Assembly (NCBI GenBank): GCA_004026145.2
Contig: CP034992.1
Location: 16,922,826-16,986,825, forward strand
Direction: 5' to 3'
DNA: 64,000 bases
DNA from: Takifugu bimaculatus
Taxonomy: Eukaryota; Chordata; Actinopteri; Tetraodontiformes; Tetraodontidae
Shown: piece after piece, positions 47,691-59,430 of the stretch
How positions within the stretch are numbered: the first letter of the stretch is position 1
How the letters are laid out: each line of letters starts with the position of its first letter
Translations under genes and position numbers: made by a program
Notes under the pieces: model-generated
The model's input: only the letters and a program-made list of their open reading frames with translations
Databases searched by the model: none
What the model was told of the DNA's origin: nothing

Positions 47691-48167
47691 TGTGATCATC
47701 ACTGCAGTCTAGAAGGATAAAGGAATCATGCCAGTGGTGACAGAAGAATGGATGATGACAAAGACAAAGGGGGCACAGAGGGAAGGCAGGCTTCTGCCAG
47801 AACTAGCGGAAGCAAGTTCAGATGAGATTTCAAAGAGTCAGGTGGTTCAAGGAGTGAAATACTATATGTGAGTAGATGGAGGAAGATCAGACATGGTACT
47901 GGAGGAGATTCAACAAAGATGTAGGTGGATCTTCAGCATTTATTTGCCATTAGAAAGGGATGAAGGGAAAAAACTTATTTGCTATTACTCTAAATTGCAC
48001 AGATTGTAGTGGAATAACATTTGGGATTGTAAGAAAATGTTGTAGTGGAATAGCATTTGGGATTGTAAGAAAATGTTATCCGTTTCACTACCTTCATACT
48101 CATTAATTTAAAGTTTTGTAGAAGTACAAATACAGGCAAAAGAAGAAAGAATGTGCTCAAACTCAAC

Positions 48168-48173
48168 TTTATT
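48168..48173 (-). terminator. Poly(A) signal of HCE copy A
   Basis: Minus-strand AATAAA about 120 bp after the stop. The same signal is kept in the other copies at 50443-50448, 53731-53736, 56015-56020, 59304-59309 and 62602-62607. Confidence 0.6.
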
Positions 48174-48293
48174 CTGCAGGATTTGCATTGATTTAACTAA
48201 AGAATCTACAACAGATCAATAGTAAACATGTCATAGTTTAGTAGAATTAAAGGTGGGACATAATTTCATTTGTGTTGGATGAGAACTTTGTCT

Positions 48294-48930
48294 TCAGCAG
48301 CCATAGAGCAGATTGACCCTCTGGATGTCCCAATAGGACATGCCGTCCCTTTGGCCAATCTGAACATAGGGGTCTGGGATTGGGGTGATGGTTTCCACAC
48401 CATTATACATACTGAAGGCTGTTCTTCCATAGTGCATGACGGAGCCATAGTCATATGGAGTGTTCAGGTTGTTGGTGTCCTGCAGGTAAAAGTTGAAGGC
48501 CATATCGGAGTAGATGTTTTCCCAATTGATCCTGACGTAGTAGTCGCGGTCACTTCTGGTCTGCTCGTGTTGGAAACCCAGAGCGTGCATGATTTCGTGC
48601 TGAACGACTCCATAGTAGACACAGCCCTGTCTGTTGATAGAAAGCACCTGTCCGTACCCCTCTTTACCCAGAGAGGAGTAACATCCGTCTCCATTCTCCA
48701 CCATGATGTAGTCGTACTCATTGGTCCTGGGCACGAAGCGGATGCAGGTGGTGCTGTGGAAGGACTGTATGGCATTTTCAATAATCTGCCTCTCCCAGTC
48801 GTCATACACATTGCTAATGGTGTAGGGGATGACCACCAAGCTGTTGGAGCTTTTTGGCCACAGACAGCTGTGGGACCAACACTTCATGGCATTTCAGCTT
48901 TTAGGTGCCACTAAGTCTCCTTCCAGCAGG
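48294..48930 (-). pseudogene. HCE-like astacin copy A, 5'-truncated
   Basis: The mature protease part is open (KCWSHSCLWP ... HEIMHALGFQHE ... SVMHYG ... LLYGC). The sequence breaks at about 48930, in the propeptide (LLEGDL), and joins an L2 fragment, so promoter, signal peptide and most of the propeptide are gone. The arginine codon CGA before the mature N terminus is TGA here. Copy C has the same junction and the same stop, which points to a single ancestral event. Probably not expressed as an enzyme. Confidence 0.85.
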
Positions 48931-49993
48931 AACAATAACTTGAACTACATAATTACTGACTATCAGCTTTCTCAAAGAGGACGGTCTGAAGTCTAATCTG
49001 ATAGTAAAGATAGGGTCAGCCTGACGTACCTGGACAGGGAGCTGGTTCCACAACAGGGGGGCCTGGTAGCTGAATGTTCGGCCCCCCCATTCTACCTCTA
49101 GAGACTCTGGGGACCACAAGTAAACCAGCATTCTGAGAGCGGAGCGGTCTATTTGGATGATAAAGTGTCACTAGCTCCTCCAGGTTGGATGGAGCTAGGC
49201 CTCTGAGGACCTTGTAGGTCAGAAGAAGGATTTTAAAAATATTGCAGTTTTATTAGGCAGCCAATGAAGAGAATCCAGTTAGGAGTTATGTGATCTCTTT
49301 TGTCAATACCTGTCAGATCTCTAGCTGCAGCATTTTGGATCAGGTGGAGGCTTCTCAAAGAGTTGTTTGGACATCCTGATAATATTGAATTCCAGTAGTT
49401 CAGTCTGGAAGTAACGAATGCATGGAGTAATCTTTCAGCATCATGCCGCGTCAGTAATTTCCTAATCATTTCCTAAGCGAGGACTAACGTTGTGGATGGA
49501 GTAGTGATGGTGAGAGCAGCTGAATTATGAATCAGCTGATGTTCATATATGGATTTCTGTGTGAGGCCAAACCAAGAGGATTGCAGTAGCCCAGGGAAGA
49601 AGTGACAAGGCTGGGAATGAGGATGGAAATGGTATGGGGGTGAGAGAAGGGCTCAAGGAATTAATTTTACCTGAGTGGATGTATTCAAACCTGATGATGT
49701 TATTGATATGGGAATAAAAAAAAATAAGAGCACTGTTGAGGATGACACCCAAATTTTTTACCATGGAGTTTGAGGAAGGCAGTCAAATTGTCAACACCTA
49801 AAGACAAATTATATGTTTTGGTTTGGATTGATTTTGAACCAATGAGGAGAATGTTCATTTTATCACTTTTTCAATTTGAAAAAGATAAAAGACATCAAGG
49901 AATCAATGTCTTCTACAGAGTCAGTTAATGAAGACGGAACGAAGGTGATATTGAGTTTGCTTATGTGGTTGAGTTGGTCAGTATCTTTTAGAA
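48931..49993 (-). mobile_element. L2 LINE ORF2 fragment (after copy A)
   Basis: Minus-strand L2 reverse-transcriptase C-terminal coding (LLTRHDAERLLHAFVTSRL, LSGCPNNSLRSLHLIQNAAA, AGLLVVPR-like) with frame breaks. It meets copy A directly at the deletion junction. Confidence 0.85.
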
Positions 49994-50565
49994 TTATGAT
50001 CATCACTGCAGTCTAAAAGGATAAAAGAAGCATCCCAGTGGTGACAGAAGAATGGATGATGACAAAGACAAAGACAAAGGGGGCACAGAGGGAAGGCAGG
50101 CTTCTGCCAGAACAAGTGGAAGCAAGTTCAGATGAGATTTCAAAGAGTCAGGTGGTTCAAGGAGTGAAATACTGTATGTGAGTAGATGGAGGAAGATCAG
50201 ACATGGTACTGGAGGAGATTCAACAAGGATGTAGGTGGATCTTCAGCATTTATTTGCCATTAGAAAGGGGTGAAGGGAAAAAAACTTATTTACTATTACT
50301 CTAAATTGCACAGATTGTAGTGGAATAGCATTTGGGATTGTAAGAAAATGTTATCTGTTTCGCTACCTTCGTACTCATTATTTTAAAGTTTTCTAGAAGT
50401 ACAAATACAGGCAAAAGAAGAAATAATGTGATCAAACTCAACTTTATTCTCCAGGATTTGCATTGATTTAACTAAAGGATCTACAACAGAGCAATCGTAA
50501 ACCATATCATAGTTTAGTAGAATTAAAAGTGGGACATAATTTCATTTGCGTTGGATGAGAACTTT
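49994..50565. repeat. Shared 3' flank of the HCE unit (example: copy B)
   Basis: Non-coding segment ('GACAAAGACAAAGACAAAGG', 'GTAGGTGGATCTTCAGCATT', then the poly(A) signal) repeated downstream of every copy: 47690-48290, 53286-53857, 55567-56140, 58858-59430 and 62156-62729. No ORF or known element identified in it. Confidence 0.8.
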
Positions 50566-50569
50566 GTCT

Positions 50570-51358
50570 TCAGCAGCGATAGAGCAGTTTGACCCTCTGG
50601 ATGTCCCAATAGGACATGCCTTCCCTTTGGCCAATCTTTACATTGCGGTCTGGGATTGGGGTGATGGTTTCCACACCATTATACATACTGAAGGCTGTTC
50701 TTCCATAGTGCATGATGGAGCCATAGTCATATGGAGTGTTCAGGTTGTTGGTGTCCTGCAGGTAAAAGTTGAAGGCCATATCGGAGTAGATGTTTTCCCA
50801 ATTGATCCTGACGTAGTAGTCGCGGTCACTTCTGGTCTGCTCGTGTTGGAAACCCAGAGCGTGCATGATTTCGTGCTGAACGACTCCATAGTAGACACAG
50901 CCCTGTCTGTTGATAGAAAGCACCTGTCCGTACCCCTCTTTACCCAGAGAGGAGTAACATCCGTCTCCATTCTCCACCATGATGTAGTCGTACTCATTGG
51001 TCCTGGGCACAAAGCGGATGCAGGTGGTGCGGTGGAAGGACTGCATGGCATTTTCAATAATCTGCCTCTCCCAGTCTTGATACACATAGCTAATGGTGTA
51101 GGGGATGACCACCAAGCCGTTGGAGCTTTTTGGCCACAGACAGCTCTGGGACCAACACTTTATGGCATTTCGGCTTTTAGGTGCCACTAAGTCTCCTTCC
51201 AGCAGGATCTGTTTGCTGCCATTGTTAGAGGAAAGAATTCTGGTGCTGATGTCAACGGGCGCCTCTTCATCCACTGCATTGCTTCCTTCCTCTTTGACAG
51301 GTTGTGCCTGAGAGAGGCCCAGTAGAAGCAGCAGCAGCAGACTGACATAGGGAGTCAT
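50570..51358 (-). CDS. High choriolytic (hatching) enzyme-like astacin metalloprotease, copy B, intact and intronless
   Basis: Secreted zinc protease that softens the egg envelope at hatching. 262 residues, single exon: signal peptide (MTPYVSLLLLLLLGLSQAQ), acidic propeptide, activation site after APKSR, then the mature enzyme starting NAIKCWSQSC. The zinc motif HEIMHALGFQHE, Met-turn SIMHYG and six cysteines are all present, including the extra N-terminal pair typical of fish hatching enzymes. I use the ATG at 51356-51358. TATAAAA lies about 100 bp upstream and AATAAA about 125 bp downstream. Intronless HCE genes are known in euteleosts. Best candidate for the functional gene of the array; another astacin role cannot be excluded. 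Confidence 0.93.
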   Translation of the reverse strand: MTPYVSLLLLLLLGLSQAQPVKEEGSNAVDEEAPVDISTRILSSNNGSKQILLEGDLVAPKSRNAIKCWSQSCLWPKSSNGLVVIPYTISYVYQDWERQIIENAMQSFHRTTCIRFVPRTNEYDYIMVENGDGCYSSLGKEGYGQVLSINRQGCVYYGVVQHEIMHALGFQHEQTRSDRDYYVRINWENIYSDMAFNFYLQDTNNLNTPYDYGSIMHYGRTAFSMYNGVETITPIPDRNVKIGQREGMSYWDIQRVKLLYRC

Positions 51359-51364
51359 CTTCAA

Positions 51365-52010
51365 GGTGGTTCAGGTGGCTGTGGAGCTTCTGTAGGTAGC
51401 AGATGTGGAGAGACTGCTTGAAGCTTGATGTGCTGTTCAGGTCAGGCCAGAGTTTTTATACTCTCCTCTACAGGTGTGTCTCCTGGAGGATTATGGGATG
51501 CGATCTTTACAGTAAGGCCTGAATACACCTTTTAGGAGGACTTTTCTGGTCCAACATGTTTGGTTATCCGGAGTGATCATGAACACAGTTGGTTTTCTGG
51601 GTTGGACATGTTTTGTGAGCATTATGTGTTTTTTCAGGTACTTGGGTTGCACCCAGTTTTTATTTGCCTTCAGTGAAATATTTACATTAATCCAAACAAA
51701 TAAATGTCAAAAATACAGACATTTCTATTTCATTGTCACAGTGCTTTCAAAGAGTTAAGCCACATATGATGTCAATGAGATGAGATTTAGAGTTTTTCTT
51801 CAAATTGCTGATCTCAGTTGATAAGGTCACCATAGTAATTAGCACTAACATGTTAAAGCTAAGGATTTAAGTGTCCTGATTTAGAATAAGCAACACTTCA
51901 GCATAAAAAATAAGATGTTTCAATAGTTGGCTGTGTAAACCTTGTCAGAAGACCTTTTTTTCATCTTTTCAGGTTTTCCATCCCTACTGCTGTACATAGA
52001 TCCAAAGAGA
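51365..52010 (-). promoter_or_regulatory. Upstream region of HCE copy B (5' UTR and promoter)
   Basis: About 650 bp between the ATG and the GGAGA repeat, carrying the TATA box. It is repeated almost unchanged upstream of copies D (56940-57580), E (60227-60866) and F (63520-63990), so these copies should share regulation. It is deleted in A and C. Confidence 0.55.
51454..51460 (-). promoter_or_regulatory. TATA box of HCE copy B
   Basis: TATAAAA on the minus strand about 96 bp before the ATG. Equivalent boxes lie at 57028-57034 (copy D), 60316-60322 (E) and 63617-63623 (F), and are absent from truncated copies A and C. Confidence 0.7.
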
Positions 52011-52077
52011 AGAGAGGAGAGGAGAGGAGAGGAGAGGAGAGGAGAGGAGAGGAGAGGAGAGGAGAGGAGAGGAGAGG
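52011..52077. repeat. (GAGAG)n array upstream of copy B
   Basis: About 13 units of the GGAGA pentamer. Counterparts occur at about 57582-57663 (copy D) and 60868-60949 (copy E), with different unit numbers. Confidence 0.95.
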
Positions 52078-52212
52078 CAGCCATGAACCATTGGGGTGAC
52101 AGAGGCCTGTCAGGTGATCATGTTTCTGGACCCCGGCAGACTCGACCTCAAGCAGCATAGCTACGACGTTAATCTAACAATTACCCGCTAAATATGATAA
52201 TTAGTCTGACTA

Positions 52213-53285
52213 GAACAATAACTTGAACTACATAATTACTGACTATCACCTTTCTCAAAGAGGACGGTCTGAAGTCTAATCTGATAGTAAAGATAGGGTC
52301 AGCCTGACGTACCTGGACAGGGAGCTGGTTCCACAACAGGGGGGCCTGGAAGCTGAATGTTTGCCACCCCCCGCCCCATTCTACCTCTAGAGACTCTGGG
52401 GACCACAAGTAAACCAGCATTCTGAGAGCAGAGCGGTCTATTTGGATGATAAAGTGTCACTAGCTCCTCCAGGTTGGATGGAGCTAGGCCTCTGAGGACC
52501 TTGTAGGTCAGAAGAAGGATTTTAAAAATATTGCAGTTTTATTAGGCAGCCAATGAAGAGAATCCAGTACAGGAGTTATGTGATCTCTTTTGTCAATACC
52601 TGTCAGAACTCTAGCTGCAGCATTTTGGATCAGGTGGAGGCTTCTCAAAGAATTGTTTGGACATCCTGATAATATTGAATTCCAGTAGTTCAATCTGGAA
52701 GTAACAAATGCATGGAGTAATCTTTCAGCATCATGCCGCGTCAGTAATTTCCTAATCATTTCCTAAGCGAGGACTAACGTTGTGGATGGAGTAGTGATGG
52801 TGAGGGCAGCTGAATTATGAATCAGCTGATGTTCATATATGGATTTCTGTGTGAGACCAAACCAAGAGGATTGCAGTACCCAGGGAAGAAGTGACAAGGT
52901 TTGGAATGAGGATAGAAATGGTATGGGGGTGAGAGAAGGGCTCAAGGAATTCATTTTACCTCAGTGGATGTATTCAAACCTGGTGATGTTATTGATATGG
53001 GAATAAAAAAAATAAGAGCACTGTTGAGGATGACACCCAAATTTTTAACCATGGAGTTTGAGGAAGGCAGTCAAGTTGTCAACACCTAAAGACAAATTAT
53101 ATGTTTTGGTTTCTATTGATTTTGAACCAATGAGGAGAATGTTCATTTTATCACTTTTTAATTTGAAAAAGATAAAAGACAACAAGGAATCAATGTCTTC
53201 TACAGAGTCAGTTAATGAAGACGGAGCGAAGGTGATATTGAGTTTGCTTATGTGGTTGAGTTGGTCAGTATTTTTTAGAATTATG
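52213..53285 (-). mobile_element. L2 LINE ORF2 fragment (between copies B and C)
   Basis: Same L2 segment as at 48931, in the same orientation, including LNYWNSILSGCPNNSLRSLH and VLTGIDKRDHITPVLDSLHW on the minus strand. Here it follows about 130 bp of sequence after the GGAGA repeat. Confidence 0.85.
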
Positions 53286-53857
53286 ATCATCACTGCAGTC
53301 TAAAAGGATAAAAGAATCATCCCAGTGGTGACAGAAGAATGGATGATGACAAAGACAAAGACAAAGGGGGCACAGAGGGAAGGCAGGCTTCTGCTAGAAC
53401 TAGCGGAAGCAAGTTCAGGTGAGATTTCAAAGAGTCAGGTGGTTCAAGGAGTGAAATACTATATGTGAGTAGATGGAGGAAGATCAGACATGGTACTGGA
53501 GGAGATTCAACAAAGATGTAGGTGGATCTTCAGCATTTATTTGCAATTAGAAAGGGATAACGAGAAAAAAAACTTATTTGCTATTACTCTAAATTGCACA
53601 GATTGTAGTGGAATAGCATTTGGGATTGTAAGAAAATGTTATCTGTTTCGCTACCTTCGTACTCATTATTTTAAAGTTTTCTAGAAGTACAAATACAGGC
53701 AAAAGAAGAAATAATGTGATCAAACTCAACTTTATTCTCCAGGATTTGCATTGATTTAACTAAAGGATCTACAACAGAGCAATCGTAAACCATATCATAG
53801 TTTAGTAGAATTAAAAGTGGGACATAATTTCATTTGCGTTGGATGAGAACTTTGTCT

Positions 53858-54493
53858 TCAGCAGCGATAGAGCAGTTTGACCCTCTGGATGTCCCAATAG
53901 GACATGCCTTCCCTTTGGCCAATCTTTACATTGCGGTCTGGGATTGGGGTGATGGTTTCCACACCATTATACATACTGAAGGCTGTTCTTCCATAGTGCA
54001 TGATGGAGCCATAGTCATATGGAGTGTTCAGGTTGTTGGTGTCCTGCAGGTAAAAGTTGAAGGCCATATCGGAGTAGATGTTTTCCCAATTGATCCTGAC
54101 GTAGTAGTCGCGGTCACTTCTGGTCTGCTCGTGTTGGAAACCCAGAGCGTGCATGATTTCGTGCTGAACGACTCCATAGTAGACACAGCCCTGTCTGTTG
54201 ATAGAAAGCACCTGTCCGTACCCCTCTTTACCCAGAGAGGAGTAACATCCGTCTCCATTCTCCACCATGATGTAGTCGTACTCATTGGTCCTGGGCACAG
54301 AAGCGGATGCAGGTGGTGCTGTGGAAGGACTGCTATGGCATTTTCAATAATCTGCCTCTCCCAGTCGTCATACACATTGCTAATGGTGTAGGGGATGACC
54401 ACCAAGTGTTGGAGCTTTTGGCCACAGACAGCTCTGGGACCAACACTTCATGGCATTTCAGCTTTTAGGTGCCACTAAGTCTCCTTCCAGCAG
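53858..54493 (-). pseudogene. HCE-like astacin copy C, 5'-truncated with frameshifts
   Basis: Shares with copy A the junction to L2 in the propeptide and the TGA at the activation-site arginine. Additional single-base changes relative to B disturb the frame near 54299 and 54334 (extra bases) and 54406-54420 (losses). The catalytic part up to MPRTNEYDY remains open with HEIMHALGFQHE. The 3' part resembles copies B and E more than A. Confidence 0.85.
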
Positions 54494-55566
54494 GAACAAT
54501 AACTTGAACTACATAATTACTGACTATCAGCTTTCTCAAAGAGGACGGTCTGAAGTCTAATCTGATAGTAAAGATAGGGTCAGCCTGACGTACCTGGACA
54601 GGGAGCTGGTTCCACAACAGGGGGGCCTGGAAGCTGAATGTTGCCCCCCCCATTCTACCTCTAGAGACTCTGGGGACCACAAGTAAACCAGCATTCTGAG
54701 AGCAGAGCGGTCTATTTGGATGATAAAGTGTCACTAGCTCCTCCAGGTTGGATGGAGCTAGGCCTCTGAGGACCTTGTAGGTCAGAAGAAGGATTTTAAA
54801 AATATTGCAGTTTTATTAGGCAGCCAATGAAGAGAATCCAGTACAGGAGTTATGTGATCTCTTTTGTCAATACCTGTCAGAACTCTAGCTGCAGCATTTT
54901 GGATCAGGTGGAGGCTTCTCAAAGAATTGTTTGGACATCCTGATAATATTGAATTCCAGTAGTTCAAGTCTGGAAGTAACAAATGCATGGAGTAATCTTT
55001 CAGCATCATGCCGCGTCAGTAATTTCCTAATCATTTCCTAAGCGAGGACTAACGTTGTGGATGGAGTAGTGATGGTGAGAGGCAGCTGAATTATGAATCA
55101 GCTGATGTTCATATATGGATTTCTGTGTGAGGACCAAACCAAGAGGATTGCAGTAGCCCAGGGAAGAAGTGACAAGGCTTGGGAATGAGGATAGGAAATG
55201 GTATGGGGGTGAGAGAAGGGCTCAAGGAATTCATTTTACCTGCAGTGGATGTATTCAAACCTGATGATGTTATTGATATGGGAATAAAAAAAATAAGAGC
55301 ACTGTTGAGGATGACACCCAAATTTTTTACCATGGAGTTTGAGGAAGGCAGTCAAAGTTGTCAACACCTAAAGACAAATTATATGTTTTGGTTTGGATTG
55401 ATTTTGAACCAATGAGGAGAATGTTCATTTTATCACTTTTTAATTTGAAAAAGATAAAGACATCAAGGAATCAATGTCTTCTACAGAGTCAGTTAATGAA
55501 GACGGAAGCGAAGGTGATATTGAGTTTGCTTATGTGGTTGAGTTGGTCAGTATCTTTTTAGAATTA
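54494..55566 (-). mobile_element. L2 LINE ORF2 fragment (after copy C)
   Basis: Same L2 segment, joined to copy C at the same deletion junction as in copy A, with extra single-base indels compared with the other L2 copies. Confidence 0.85.
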
Positions 55567-56141
55567 TGATCATCACTGCAGTCTAAAAGGATAAAAGAAG
55601 CATCCCAGTGGTGACAGAAGAATGGATGATGACAAAGACAAAGACAAAGGGGGCACAGAGGGAAGGCAGGCTTCTGCCTAGAACTAGCGGAAGCAAGTTC
55701 AGGATGAGATTTCAAAGAGTAGGTGGTTCAAGGAGTGAAATACTAGTATGTGAGTAGATGGAGGAAGATCAGACATGGTACTGGAGGAGATTCAACAAGA
55801 TGTAGGTGGATCTTCAGCATTTATTTGCCATTAGAAAGGGGTGAAGGGAAAAAAAACTTATTTACTATTACTCTAAATTGCACAGATTGTAGTGGAATAG
55901 CATTTGGGATTGTAAGAAAATGTTATCTGTTTCGCTACCTTCGTACTCATTATTTTAAAGTTTTCTAGAAGTACAAATACAGGCAAAAGAAGAAATAATG
56001 TGATCAAACTCAACTTTATTCTCCAGGATTTGCATTGATTTAACTAAAGGATCTACAACAGAGCAATCGTAAACCATATCATAGTTTAGTAGAATTAAAA
56101 GTGGGACATAATTTCATTTGTGTTGGATGAGAACTTTGTCT

Positions 56142-56933
56142 TCAGCAGCGATAGAGCAGATTGACCCTCTGGATGTCCCAATAGGACATGCCTTCCCTTT
56201 GGCCAATCTTACATTGCGGTCTGGGATTGGGGTGATGGTTTCCACACCATTATACATACTGAAGGCTGTTCTTCCATAGTGCATGATGGAGCCATAGTCA
56301 TATGGAGTGTTCAGGTTGTTGGTGTCCTGCAGGTAAAAGTTGAAGGCCATATCGGAGTAGATGTTTTCCCAATTGATCCTGACGTAGTAGTCGCGGTCAC
56401 TCCTGGTCTGCTCGTGTTGGAAACCCAGAGCGTGCATGATTTCGTGCTGAACGACTCCATAGTAGACACAGCCCTGTCTGTTGATAGAAAGCACCTGTCC
56501 GTACCCCTCTTTACCCAGAGAGGAGTAACATCCAGTCTCCATTCTCCACCATGATGTAGTCGTACTCATTGGTCCTGGGCACGAAAGCGGATGCAGGTGG
56601 TGCTGTGGAAGGACTGCATGGCATATTCAATAATCTGTCCCTCTCCCAGTCGTCATACACATTGCTAATGGTGTAGGGGATGACCACCAAGCCGTTGGAA
56701 GCTTTTTGGCCACAGACAGCTCTGGGACCAACACTTATGGCATTTCGGCTTTTAGGTGCCACTAAGTCTCCTTCCAGCAGGATCTGTTTGCTGCCATTGT
56801 TAGAGGAAAGAATTCTGGTGCTGATGTCAACGGGCGCCTCTTCATCCACTGCGTTGCTTCCTTCCTCTTTGACAGGTTGTGCCTGAGAGAGGCCCAGTAG
56901 AAGCAGCAGCAGCAGACTGACATAGGGAGTCAT
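56142..56933 (-). pseudogene. HCE-like astacin copy D, full length but several frame breaks
   Basis: Signal peptide and propeptide (ATG at 56931-56933) and the catalytic HEIMHALGFQHE block are present. Single-base differences from B break the frame at about 56210 (lost T), 56533 (extra A), 56585 (extra A), around 56635-56700, and 56737 (lost C). With normal TATA and poly(A) signals and an intact layout, this could be a working gene with base-call errors or a decayed copy. The sequence alone cannot decide. Confidence 0.75.
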
Positions 56934-57798
56934 CTTCAAGGTGGTTCAGGTGGCTGTGGAGCTTCTGTAGGTAGCAGATGTGGAGAGACTGCTTGAAGCT
57001 TGATGTGCTGTTCAGGTCAGGCCAGAGTTTTTATACTCTCCTCTACAGGTGTGTCTCCTGGAGGATTATGGGATGCGATCTTTACAGTAAGGCCTGAATA
57101 CACCTTTTAGGAGGACTTTTCTGGTCCAACATGTTTGGTTATCCGTAGTGATCATGAACACAGTTGGTTTTCTGGGTTGGACATTGTTTTGTGAGCATTA
57201 TGTGTTTTTTTCAGGTACTTGGGTTGCACCCAGTTTTTATTTGCCTTCAGTGAAATATTTACATTAATCCAAACAAATAAATGTCAAAAATACAGACATT
57301 TCTATTTCATTGTCACAGTGCTTTCAAAGAGTTAAGCCACATATGATGTCAATGAGATGAGATTTAGAGTTTTTCTTCAAATTGCTGATCTCAGTTGATA
57401 AGGTCACCATAGTAATTAGCACTAACATGTTAAAGCTAAGGATTTAAGTGTCCTGATTTAGAATAAGCAACACTTCAGCATAAAAAATAAGATGTTTCAA
57501 TAGTTGGCTGTGTAAACCTTGTCAGAAGACCTTTTTTTCATCTTTTCAGGTTTTCCATCCCTACTGCTGTACATAGATCCAAAGAGAAGAGAGGAGAGGA
57601 GAGAAGAGGAGAGGAGAGGAGAGGAGAGGAGAGGAGAGGAGAGGAGAGGAGAGGAGAGGAGAGGCAGCCATGAACCATTGGGGTGACAGAGGCCTGTCAG
57701 GTGATCATGTTTCTGGACCCCGGCAGACTCGACCTCAAGCAGCATAGCTACGACGTTAATCTAATAATTACCCGCTAAATATGATAATTAGTCTGACT

Positions 57799-58857
57799 AG
57801 AACAATAACTTGAACTACATAATTACTGACTATCACCTTTCTCAAAGAGGACGGTCTGAAGTCTAATCTGATAGTAAAGATAGGGTCAGCCTGACGTACC
57901 TGGACAGGGAGCTGGTTCCACAACAGGGGGGCCTGGAAGCTGAATGTTTGCCACCCCCCGCCCCATTCTACCTCTAGAGACTCTGGGGACCACAAGTAAA
58001 CCAGCATTCTGAGAGCAGAGCGGTCTATTTGGATGATAAAGTGTCACTAGCTCCTCCAGGTTGGATGGAGCTAGGCCTCCGAGGACCTTGTAGGTCAGAA
58101 GAAGGATTTTAAAAATATTGCAGTTTTATTAGGCAGCCAATGAAGAGAATCCAGTACAGGAGTTATGTGATCTCTTTTGTCAATACCTGTCAGAACTCAA
58201 GCTGCAGCATTTTGGATCAGGTGGAGGCTTCTCAAAGAATTGTTTGGACATCCTGATAATATTGAATTCCAGTAGTTCAATCTGGAAGTAACAAATGCAT
58301 GGAGTAATCTTTCAGCATCATGCCGCGTCAGTAATTTCCTAATCATTTCCTAAGCGAGGACTAACGTTGTGGATTGAGTAGTGATGGTGAGAGTCAGCTG
58401 ATGTCATATATGGATTTCTGTGTGAGACCAAACCAAGAGGATTGCAGTACCCAGGGAAGAAGTGACAAGGTTGGGAATGAGGATAGAAATGGTATGGGGG
58501 TGAGAGAAGGTCTCAAGGAATTAATTTTACCTCAGTGGATGTATTCAAACCTGGTGATGTTATTGATATGGGAATAAAAAAAATAAGAGCACTGTTGAGG
58601 ATGACACCCAAATTTTTTAACCATGGAGTTTGAGGAAGGCAGTCAAGTTGTCAATACCTAAAGACAAATTATATGTTTTGGTTTCTATTGATTTTGAACC
58701 AATGAGGAGAATGTTCATTTTATCACTTTTTAATTTGAAAAAGATAAAAGACAACAAGGAATCAATGTCTTCTACAGAGTCAGTTAATGAAGACGGAGCG
58801 AAGGTGATATTGAGTTTGCTTATGTGGTTGAGTTGGTCAGTATTTTTTAGAATTATG
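57799..58857 (-). mobile_element. L2 LINE ORF2 fragment (between copies D and E)
   Basis: Same L2 segment and orientation as at 52213, with near-identical text, including the flank CCGCTAAATATGATAATTAG. Confidence 0.85.
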
Positions 58858-59430
58858 ATCATCACTGCAGTCTAAAAGGATAAAAGAATCATCCCAGTGG
58901 TGACAGAAGAATGGATGATGACAAAGACAAAGACAAAGGGGGCACAGAGGGAAGGCAGGCTTCTGCTAGAACTAGCGGAAGCAAGTTCAGGATGAGATTT
59001 CAAAGAGTTAGGTGGTTCAAGGAGTGAAATACTATATGTGAGTAGATGGAGGAAGATCAGACATGGTACTGGAGGAGATTCAACAAAGATGTAGGTGGAT
59101 CTTCAGCATTTATTTGCAATTAGAAAGGGATAACGAGAAAAAAAACTTATTTGCTATTACTCTAAATTGCACAGATTGTAGTGGAATAGCATTTGGGATT
59201 GTAAGAAAATGTTATCTGTTTCGCTACCTTCGTACTCATTATTTTAAAGTTTTCTAGAAGTACAAATACAGGCAAAAGAAGAAATAATGTGATCAAACTC
59301 AACTTTATTCTCCAGGATTTGCATTGATTTAACTAAAGGATCTACAACAGAGCAATCGTAAACCATATCATAGTTTAGTAGAATTAAAAGTGGGACATAA
59401 TTTCATTTGCGTTGGATGAGAACTTTGTCT

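Noticed and set aside
50546..51190. Long plus-strand ORFs (up to about 214-220 codons) opposite HCE copies, also at 48270, 53834, 59407 and 62688
   Set aside because: They are antisense to the conserved protease coding sequence and exist because of its codon pattern. They show no family signature and have no promoter or poly(A) of their own.
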